A stretch of DNA of 64,000 bases from Thermoplasmata archaeon. Its GTDB lineage: Archaea; Thermoplasmatota; Thermoplasmata; Lutacidiplasmatales; UBA184. This document shows, piece by piece, positions 25,884 to 33,400 of this stretch (its first letter is position 1; every line of letters starts with the position of its first letter). The stretch is from NCBI GenBank assembly GCA_022749815.1, contig JAKIWV010000004.1, positions 62,001 to 126,000 on the forward strand, read 5' to 3'. The notes beneath the pieces are model-generated. The model ran no database searches, was not told where the DNA came from, and saw only the letters and a list, made by a program, of their open reading frames with translations. The position numbers and the translations under genes are program-made.

Positions 25884-25980
25884 GGGAGTCGGTGGGGGCC
25901 TCCGGGCTTAACCATTTTCATGCACTGACGGAGAACGGCGTCAGTCGAGCGTTATAAGGGGGGTCTACTCCCCCGAGGCC

Positions 25981-27300
25981 GTGCCGGCGTCCGTCGGATT
26001 CCCTGGCTCGCTCCAACGCGTTCGGCTCCGAAACGGCCTCGACGTGATTCTGGCCGTGGACCGGCGGAGCCCGACCGTGAGTGTATGGGTCTGGTACCGG
26101 GTCGGCTCGGTCAACGAGCATCCGGGTATCACGGGGGTGAGCCATTGGGTCGAGCACATGATGTTCCAGGGGTCCCCGCACTTCCGGAAGGGGGAGATCG
26201 ACCGGGCGATCTTCTCAGTCGGTGGCACCTCGAACGCCTTCACTGACAACGACTTCACTGCTTATTTCGCGACGGTTCCGAAAGAGCACTTCGAGATACC
26301 CCTCCGCATCGAACTCGATCGGATGGTGGGGGCCCGCCTGGACGCCGGGGACTCCGACCGAGAGCGTGACGTGATCCTATCGGAGCGCGAGGGGAACGAG
26401 AACCGGCCGGAGTTCCGGGTCGAGGAGGAGCTCCACGCCCTCGCCTTCCGCCGCCATCCGTACGGTTGGGATCCGCTCGGAACTGTGGGCGATATGGCAC
26501 GGATGCCCACCTCGGCGGTGGCCGACTACTACCATCGGTACTACGGTCCCCGGAACGCGCTTCTCGTGGTCGCCGGCGGATTCGAGCCCCGATCTACCCT
26601 GGGGTGGATCCGTAATCGTTTCGGACGTGTTCGCCGCGTCGGGTCTCCCACTCTCGTGGATGCGAAGGAGCCCGCGATCCGTGGGCCGCGGAGGAGTCAG
26701 CTCGCGGGGCCGGGCTCCACCCCCATCGTGGTGATCGGTTGGCCGGCCCCAGCCTTTAGCGACCCGAAGGCGGCCACGGCCTTGCTCCTTGACCAGGTCC
26801 TCGGTGGGGAAACGAGCCTCTTCTCCCCTCAACCATTCTGGTCCCGCTCCTCCGAGCACCCCAACGCCCGGCTGTACCGCATCCTGGTCCGCACCGGGCT
26901 AGCCGTGCGTGCGTCGAGCGACTACCGTCCAAGGCGATACCCCGGCCTGTTCACTCTCCATGCCCAAGCCTCTCCCCGGATTCTGATCGAACGGGTCGAG
27001 GAGGCCCTCCAAGAGGAGATTCGTCGTCTTCGCCGGGAGGGGCCCTCCTCTTCGGAGTGGGCCGACGCGCGGGCGATCATCGCTCGCGGAGCCCGGCTTG
27101 CCTATGAGGGGAGCACACGGGCGGGCTTCCGGCTTGGATTCTTCGGCGCCAACGGAGCGCTCGCCCGGGAGCGAGTACTGCTCCAGCAAGTGTTGCGCGT
27201 CAGTCGAGCGGAAGCCCGAAAAGAGGCGAGGCGACTGTTTTCCGTCGAGTCGAGCGTCACCGTCCGCTACGAGCCCGAGGGGAGCCCCGTTCTTGGGTGA
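25981..27300 (+). CDS. M16 family zinc peptidase, catalytic subunit
   Basis: 439 residues, matching the processing-peptidase subfamily. 'GVSHWVEHMMFQGSP' is the inverted zinc motif HxxEH, and the third ligand Glu lies in 'ILSEREGNENRPEF' some 75 residues on. The second half-domain is present but lacks metal residues, as usual. GTG start; TATA-like 'GTTATAAGG' is about 27 bases upstream, so the transcript is probably leaderless. No signal peptide. It overlaps the next gene, an M16 homologue without the zinc motif; the two probably form a heterodimer like mitochondrial or bacterial two-subunit M16 enzymes. Confidence 0.92.
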   Translation: MPASVGFPGSLQRVRLRNGLDVILAVDRRSPTVSVWVWYRVGSVNEHPGITGVSHWVEHMMFQGSPHFRKGEIDRAIFSVGGTSNAFTDNDFTAYFATVPKEHFEIPLRIELDRMVGARLDAGDSDRERDVILSEREGNENRPEFRVEEELHALAFRRHPYGWDPLGTVGDMARMPTSAVADYYHRYYGPRNALLVVAGGFEPRSTLGWIRNRFGRVRRVGSPTLVDAKEPAIRGPRRSQLAGPGSTPIVVIGWPAPAFSDPKAATALLLDQVLGGETSLFSPQPFWSRSSEHPNARLYRILVRTGLAVRASSDYRPRRYPGLFTLHAQASPRILIERVEEALQEEIRRLRREGPSSSEWADARAIIARGARLAYEGSTRAGFRLGFFGANGALARERVLLQQVLRVSRAEARKEARRLFSVESSVTVRYEPEGSPVLG

Positions 27301-28561
27301 ACGAAGCGACCCGCTCCGGATGGAGCGAAGGACTCTCGAAAGCGGGCTCGAGCTCGTTCTGCAGCCACCCCCCGCCTCAGCTCGGAGCTTCTCGATCTCC
27401 TACGTGGCTCCGGCCGGTTGGGGTTACGAGCCTAGAGGCGCGGAGGGTCTCGCGACGGTCGCCGCGAGGATGCTCGTCGGCATGCCGGGTCGCAGGTCGA
27501 GGGAGGAGCTGGCCCGGATGCTGGACCGTCTTGGAGCGTCGCTGACGAGTGCGGTGGCCCCCGAATCGGCCGAGGTGACGGCGTGGGGACCCGAGGAGGC
27601 GTGGGGGTCGCTTGTCGAGGTCTTTGCCGACGCCGTGTTCCGTCCCCGCTTCGAAAGGGACGAGCTCACTCGGGTGCTGCGCAAGCTGCGGGAACGACAG
27701 CTTCGGCAGCAGGTACAGCCCGACCTTCGCGCGGAGCGCGAATTGCTTTCGACATTGTACCCGCCCGGACATCCGTATCGATCCACGGGCGTGGGGACCC
27801 CGCGTTCCGCCTCCCGGATCTCTCCTGAAGCCCTCCGCCGATTCCACCGGAGCCACTACCCGGCGCGTAGCAGCGTGCTGGTCGTAACAGCGCGGGGGCC
27901 GATGGAGCCGCTCGTGCATTCATTGGAACGCCGGTTCCCGTCCCACGAACTCTGCGGTGATCCCGAGGTCCCCTCCCTCCTCGGACGAGCCCGCACGCCC
28001 CGTCGCGTGAACATCCCCCTCCCAGGTCAGAGCCAGGTAGCCGTGCGCATCGGCGCGCCCTCTGTGCCTAGGGGCGACCCCCATTATCCGGAACTCTTCC
28101 TCGCGAACCAGGTCCTCGGGGGGCGCCCACTCTTGTCCCGCCTTTTCCAGAGGATCCGGGAACAACACGGGCTCGCCTACCATGCGTCCAGCGAGCTGGA
28201 GGCGATGCGGTGGGGAGGCTACTGGGAGGCCTCTGCCGGGACCGATCCGGCTACGCGGGACCGTGTCGTACGGCTCATGTTGGAGGAAATTGGCCGATTG
28301 GCCGGCGAAACGGTCCCCCCCGGCGAGCTCGGTCGCATCCGGGAGAGCTCCCTGGGCTCGTTGCCTCTCGAGCTCGAGACGACGGCATCGGCGCACGAAC
28401 TGGCAGTCGACGTCGCCTACCACCGGCTTCCCGTGGATTTCTACCGGACGTGGCCGGACCGTCTGCGGAGGATCCGACCACGGGAGCTGCGACGCGCCGC
28501 CGAAGAGGGTTTCTCGTCAGAACACGCCGGCATCGTCACAGCAGGTCCCCCCGAGTCCTGA
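27293..28561 (+). CDS. M16 family protein, non-catalytic partner
   Basis: 422 residues from a TTG start with 'GAGGGG' upstream and an 8-base overlap with the previous gene; ATG 27320 is an alternative and the track's 27098 start is a read-through. The fold is clear ('TLESGLELVLQPP', 'RFHRSHYPARSSVLVVTA', 'VLGGRPLLSRLFQRIREQHGLAY'), and the Arg/Tyr pair of the C-terminal substrate motif is kept. At the zinc position the sequence reads 'AEGLATVAARMLVG', so HxxEH is gone. Best read as the substrate-gripping partner of the upstream peptidase. Confidence 0.88.
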   Translation: MGERSDPLRMERRTLESGLELVLQPPPASARSFSISYVAPAGWGYEPRGAEGLATVAARMLVGMPGRRSREELARMLDRLGASLTSAVAPESAEVTAWGPEEAWGSLVEVFADAVFRPRFERDELTRVLRKLRERQLRQQVQPDLRAERELLSTLYPPGHPYRSTGVGTPRSASRISPEALRRFHRSHYPARSSVLVVTARGPMEPLVHSLERRFPSHELCGDPEVPSLLGRARTPRRVNIPLPGQSQVAVRIGAPSVPRGDPHYPELFLANQVLGGRPLLSRLFQRIREQHGLAYHASSELEAMRWGGYWEASAGTDPATRDRVVRLMLEEIGRLAGETVPPGELGRIRESSLGSLPLELETTASAHELAVDVAYHRLPVDFYRTWPDRLRRIRPRELRRAAEEGFSSEHAGIVTAGPPES

Positions 28562-28617
28562 AGGCACTTACCAGTCCTCGAATACGTATATATACTCAAC
28601 ATCCCGTGCCGCTCCAC

Positions 28618-28884
28618 ATGCCCGGAAAGCCCCGAACCCACGTGGACCTCGTCGGGATGCTCCGAAAGAACATCACCATCACGCACGAGGAGAACGCCTT
28701 CCTCGACCGGCACCCCGAGATCAATCAGAGCGCGCTCTTCCGTCAGGTCGTGGAGAGCCTGATGCTGGCAGAGAGGGCTCCGCGCTTCGCCTCGGCCCAG
28801 ACCCTTCGCATCGGGAAGGCCGTCTACCGCAGTGGGGCGGTCATGTACCAGCGTCCCGGCCGACGTCGGTCCGACAGCGAATAG
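28618..28884 (+). CDS. Small ribbon-helix-helix-like DNA-binding protein
   Basis: 88 residues. 'KNITITHEENAFLDRHPEI' followed by 'SALFRQVVESLML' looks like the strand-helix-helix core of a MetJ/CopG-like repressor. The track merges it into a longer frame beginning at 28210 inside the M16 gene; ATG 28618 is preferred because an AT-only run 'TATATATA' lies 24-32 bases upstream in an otherwise GC-rich context, fitting a leaderless start. Target unknown; the symmetric GTATATATAC around the TATA box could be its own operator. Confidence 0.6.
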   Translation: MPGKPRTHVDLVGMLRKNITITHEENAFLDRHPEINQSALFRQVVESLMLAERAPRFASAQTLRIGKAVYRSGAVMYQRPGRRRSDSE

Positions 28885-28891
28885 CCCCGCC

Positions 28892-29713
28892 CTAGGGCGC
28901 CCCAGTAGGCCGCGGCGGCGCCTCGGAGTCGCGCAGTCGCGGCCCCCACTCCTTCCATTCGCGCCGATCGGCATCGGCAGCTCGCTGGAACAGCGCTCCC
29001 TCAGGTGGGGGGAGGCCCACCTTCAGTTGCCTCAGGATTTCGGGGGAGAGCAGCTCCAAGGCGTGTCTCGGCACGATGTGACCGAACGCCCAATGTCGGG
29101 TGATAGCGAGTTCCGTGAAGTGGGGCGCGTAGTGACCTCCCCCGACACCTACTGCCACACGGTCCGCTGGGTCCTCGGTAAGATCCGCGAGAGCGGTGGC
29201 GAGAGAGACTGCGACCTCACGCTGATCCGCGGCAGGGATCGAGTCCGCGATCTCGACGAAGAAAGCGGGCTGATGGAGGAGGGGACCGTGGTGGGTCGCC
29301 TCGTAGGTCGCGTGGACCCCGATGGCCGCTGCCGGTTCGGCCGCCTGCCGGAGCGCATCGGCCATGAGGCGGGCGCTCGTTGGAACGAGCCGACCCGGCT
29401 CTCCCCCTACTTCGGCCGACGGCCCGAAATTACCGATTGGGTGGACGGCCAGGCATCCGATTCCGCTCTCACTTCGGTGGCGTGACGGAAAGACCAGCGG
29501 CACGGACCGGAGCCGGGGCGGAAGGGCGCTTCCCAGGTGGGCATCGTAAATGTGGAGACCTGGCCGTCGGAGGAGTTCGACCTCGGGGGCGAGCTGACGG
29601 AGGGCCGACCCGTCGACGAACTCTCCCACGCTCGGTGGGGTTCCCCACGATTCCGCGATCAATTTCGCGAGCGGATCCTCCTCGCTGACGACTACTAGAT
29701 AGCGGGCCGCCGT
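28892..29713 (-). CDS. dtdA: D-aminoacyl-tRNA deacylase, archaeal type, putative ACG start
   Basis: Removes D-amino acids from mischarged tRNAs. 273 residues if started at ACG 29713. 'LVVVSEEDPLAKLIAESW' is the expected N-terminal strand, 'GIGCLAVHPIGNFG', 'ATYEATHHGPLLHQPAFFVEIADS' and 'AVGVGGGHYAPHFTEL' with 'FGHIVPRHALE' are family motifs with the zinc/catalytic His residues. The track starts at TTG 29662, which would cut off the SEEDP strand. Upstream of it no ATG, GTG or TTG occurs in frame; ACG 29713 stands exactly where homologues begin, with 'GAGGGG' six bases ahead. A tRNA gene follows upstream. Confidence 0.85.
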   Translation of the reverse strand, partial: TAARYLVVVSEEDPLAKLIAESWGTPPSVGEFVDGSALRQLAPEVELLRRPGLHIYDAHLGSALPPRLRSVPLVFPSRHRSESGIGCLAVHPIGNFGPSAEVGGEPGRLVPTSARLMADALRQAAEPAAAIGVHATYEATHHGPLLHQPAFFVEIADSIPAADQREVAVSLATALADLTEDPADRVAVGVGGGHYAPHFTELAITRHWAFGHIVPRHALELLSPEILRQLKVGLPPPEGALFQRAADADRREWKEWGPRLRDSEAPPRPTGAP

Positions 29714-29781
29714 CCTGGTCCCCTCGTGGGAGGCGCTCAGGACCGGACAGGATAAGAATCTCCCGAGCCGGAGCTGGGGAG

Positions 29782-29884
29782 TGCTCCCGGCGGGAGTTTC
29801 ACCGGCCGGAACGATCCGGCCCGGCTTTGAACCCGCGTCAGAGGCTCGAGAGGCCTCTATCCTTGACCACTAGACTACGGGAGC
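29782..29884 (-). tRNA. tRNA-Glu(CTC) with a 30-base intron in the T-loop
   Basis: 103 bases, 73 when spliced. Acceptor strands GCTCCCG/CGGGAGC pair fully, discriminator A, no encoded CCA. The anticodon arm is GAGGC-CTCTCGA-GCCTC, giving anticodon CTC for Glu. The T-stem GCGGG/CCCGC is present, but the T-loop is interrupted: removing 29796-29825 restores the normal loop TTCAAAT. No intron is present in the anticodon loop. The gene would be overlooked or called a pseudogene by a scan that expects an uninterrupted T-arm. Confidence 0.9.
29796..29825 (-). other. tRNA intron with canonical bulge-helix-bulge, T-loop position 59/60
   Basis: Between the T-stem halves the RNA folds as a textbook splice site: T-stem GCGGG/CCCGC, a 3-base bulge ACT on the 3' side, a four-pair central helix TTCA/TGAA, a 3-base bulge AAG on the 5' side, then an intron hairpin CCGG...CCGG capped by CCGGA-TCGT-TCCGG. 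Cutting after the second base of each bulge removes exactly 30 bases and rejoins TTCAAA with T. The EndA at 18602-19669 is the expected enzyme. Confidence 0.88.
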
Positions 29885-30016
29885 GCACCCGGCGGCCGTT
29901 AGGAGGGAGTCTCTTTGAGTCTTTCGCCGGCGAGAGTACGGAGGGTGCGCGAGTCGCGCGCGGACGACGCGCGTCGCGGCGAGACGGCCATATACCGCGC
30001 CGGGCTTGTGGGAGGT

Positions 30017-30457
30017 GTGACACCACCGGTGAAGGCCCGGAGCGGGCACATCCTCCTCGAGGGTCGTCGCGGTTACAAGGACCTCCTGCGGGTCTACCCG
30101 GAGATCCACAAACGCGTTGTCGAGGCGAATCGGCCGTTCATGAAGGAAGCGGAACCTCTCCTGCCCGAGGTTCTTCTAGAGGAGAACCTGCGGGACCTGA
30201 AGCGGGACCGGAAACCCGGGGGGTACAACCGGCAGGAGGCGGCCGGCATCCGCTTGATCTTTCCCATCCCGGCCGATGGGCGGCCGGAATTTTACTTCTA
30301 CAAGGCCTTCCGTGCCCAGGAGGTCGTCCAAATTACCGAACAGGTGTCCGCGCTGCTCCGGCGGCGTTCCATCAAGCATGCGGTCGAGTACGACCGTCTC
30401 CCCCTGGGGGCCGTGCGCGGCCTGCCGCCCGGAACGGGACTCCTCCCGCCGGAGTGA
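30017..30457 (+). CDS. Unknown protein, 146 aa
   Basis: Not recognised. The track frame starts at 29915, but a TATA-like 'CATATACC' near 29988-29995 points to a leaderless start at GTG 30017; GTG 30029 behind 'GGAGG' is an alternative. The protein is basic and soluble, with segments 'GRRGYKDLLRVYPEIHKRVVEANRPF', 'IRLIFPIPADGRPEFYFYKAF' and 'QVSALLRRRSIKHAVEYDRLP'. The alternation of a strand-rich centre and a helical end suggests one compact domain. No metal or P-loop motif. It is transcribed divergently from the tRNA-Glu gene and convergently with the 1487-residue repeat protein. Confidence 0.6.
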   Translation: MTPPVKARSGHILLEGRRGYKDLLRVYPEIHKRVVEANRPFMKEAEPLLPEVLLEENLRDLKRDRKPGGYNRQEAAGIRLIFPIPADGRPEFYFYKAFRAQEVVQITEQVSALLRRRSIKHAVEYDRLPLGAVRGLPPGTGLLPPE

Positions 30458-30471
30458 GTTCGAGTACGACC

Positions 30472-33400
30472 CTACGTGCCGCTTCCCGGCCCCCGACGGA
30501 AGGGCCAGAACGTGCTCGGGCTTTCCTTGGACTTTAGCGCCACTTTCAGCGTCTCGTGGGCCTGTCGCGCCTTCTCGAGCGCCAAACCGTAGTCGGTGCT
30601 TCGCGCCTGGATGGAGGCGGCCAGCAGTTCCTGCGCCTTCGTGGTGTCAACGCCGCGGGCGCGCGCCTGGGTCAGCGCGGCGTCGATCAAGTAGTGCAGA
30701 TTGGTGAGCTCTCGCTGCTGGGCCTTTCTCTGGTTGATCTGCTCTTCCGCGGACAGGAGCATGCGGGCCGCGTCCACGAGCTCCCCGCGCTCGACGAGCC
30801 GGGGAATGCCGTCCAAGATCTCCCCGACCGAGGCGAGATTTACGTTCAGTCCATCGCGTGCGAACACGAACTCGGCTCGGACATCCCGGAGTTTGTCGCC
30901 GACGCGGGGCTTCACGATACCGCCCAGCAGGGTGGTGGCCTTGTCGATCAAGCCGCTGACCGGGTCGCTCTTACCGGCTTGGAGCGCGAGCTTCGCTTCG
31001 CTGAACAGCTGCATGACGGGTGTCGTATCCAGGCCGAGCTTCTCCCCGACGAGGAGACTCTCCTCCAAGTCCTTGGTCCTCCGGCGCAGGTCGGCGACCC
31101 GTGAGGTGGAGAGTCGGCTCTCCTCCTCCTGGGCCGCTTCGAACGCCTGAGGATACTCCCGGCGGCTTCGCCGTTCCGCCAGGTCTCGGAGCACTTCCGC
31201 GCGGCGTTCCTTTTCCGCGGCGTCCCCACTCAGGATCCTATCGTAGAGCGCTCGAAGAGCCTCCTGCCGCGCGTCGAGGGTCGCCGCGAGGGCGAGGTCG
31301 GCGAGCTCCTGGGCTCGGCGCAGTCGTACCGTCACGTGGTTCCAATCACGGGCCTTGAGGGCCGTCTCGGCGTCGTCCACCGCTTTCGCGATGTCGGTCA
31401 CCCGCTCCGGCACCCACCGTTGGGCGAGTTCGAGCAGGCGGCGGGCCTCTTCGAGCCCGCCGGAGAAGAGTCGTTCCGTGGCCCACCGGGCCTTCTCCGA
31501 TGCCTCTCGGGCGCGCCGGATCGCGTCCACGTACTGGCCGGCGGCTGCGAGCTCCCGCGCGGAGGTGAGCGTCGTGCTGGCCTCTTCAAACTCGGCCGAC
31601 AGGCTCTCGGCCTCGTCGCGCTGCCGCTGGGCCACGTCGATCGCCTCGGTGGCGCGCCGGTGGTACTCCCGGGCGATCGCGAGCGAGTCCGAGGTGGCGA
31701 GCGTCATTTCGAGGACCTCGACGTAGTCGTGTCGCGCAAAGGCAGTGCGGGCACGGCCCAGCTCCTCCGAGGCGGCGGGAGCCACTACGCCTTCCTTCTC
31801 CGCCGCGCCGAGCTTCGTCTCCATGGTCTCGAGCGAGCCGCGTGCGATCGCGGCTTGGAGCTCCACCCGCTCGATCTCGCTCTCGGCTCGGGCCGCGAGT
31901 TGGAGCGCTTCGATCGGTTGGGAGTTCTCGAGCGCCGCCCGCGCCTGCTGGAGGAAGTTCTCTGCGAGGGTCGTGTCGGCCCCTTCATGTCGGGCGCGGG
32001 TCACGAGACCCTGGAACCCGGCCAGCGACCGAGAGACCTGCTGGAACGTCGCCTGGTTGAGCTCGCGCTCGAGGGAGGAGGCCTGCTCGATGGCATGGGG
32101 ATACTCGCGGTGGGCGATCATCTCCTGGACTTTCCGGAGACGCTCGCGGGGCTGGGCGACGTCGACGCGAACCAGCTCCGCCTGGTTGAGGGCATCCGTC
32201 GCGCGCCGCAGCACGCGGTCGGAGTGCTCCAGAAATCCCCGGCTCTCAAAGAACTGGGAGCGGGCACTTTCGATTAGCGGGGCCACCCCAGTCGGCACCG
32301 GCTGGCTGAGCCGGCGGCGTGCCTCGCTGAGCGTGGCTGCGACCGGGGCCACGTCGAGGCCCAAGCCGCGGGCGGTGTCGGCGTCGCCTTCCAGGGCCCG
32401 CAAATTCTCTTCGAGCACGGGCCGGACCAGCGACACGAGCTCCCCGTGAACCGCGCGTATCGCTTCCGCGGAATCCCTCAGACGCCCCTCGGAGAGTCCC
32501 TTTTCGACTTCCCTCAGTCGCTCGAGGGTTGCATCGATGGGGACCGAGAGCCGCCGGCCATCCTCGGCCACGAGCTTCAGCTCGGCCAGCAGCCGGGACG
32601 CCTCGGTCCTCACTCCCGCGCTCTGAAGCTCCTCCTGGAGCTGAGCGAGCACGGCCCGGGCCTGGGCGAAGTCGAGGGACTGGTATGCCTGCTTGGCTTC
32701 TTGGACCGAGGTCCGATAATTGCCGTGGGATTGACCCAGCTTCGTCAACGCCTGATGTTGTTCGCTTGTCACCGACAGGAGGTCGAGGACTTCTTGGGCC
32801 TCCACCTTCAATTTCCGACCGGCCTGAGCGGTCGCCTCGGCGAGCCGATAGGCTTCGGCGTGTCGTGCGTTTTTCGCCGACTCCTGCGCATGCTCCAGAT
32901 CGGTCCGGAGCGCCGCCACGTCGAGACCCATCGTCTCGAGCTCCACGAGGGCCAGCTTCGCATGGGAGACTGATTCCTCGCTCCGGATCAGCTGCTGCTG
33001 AAGCGTCCGGGTACGAATCTCTTGAGCGGCCTTCGACGCCTTGACGAAGTCGCCCATGTTGAAGATCTGCTCGACCTCGTCGATCTCCCGTTGGATCTCG
33101 TCGCCCGTGCCGCCCATCTCCTCGAGGACGCGGCGCTCCACTGCGAGCGCCTCGACCAACGACGAGGCCCGGGCCGCGAACACAGACGAGAACTCGCGTT
33201 CGGCTCGCCGGAGACTCTCCAGAGCGGCGAGCAAGTTCTCCTTGACGCGCAGATTTACGTCCGCGTCCGCCATCGAGGAACGGACCGGCGTGACGAGCTG
33301 CTCTTCCGGGATCTCGGCGAGCCCCTTCTCCATCTCCTCTAATCGACGAGCCATGTAGGGCGCCGCTGCGGTGCGGAGGTCGGCGTCGAGCCGACCGAGC

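Noticed and set aside
29782-29884. tRNA-Glu as a pseudogene with a broken T-arm
   Set aside because: The interruption forms a perfect bulge-helix-bulge and its removal restores a standard T-arm, so it is an intron.
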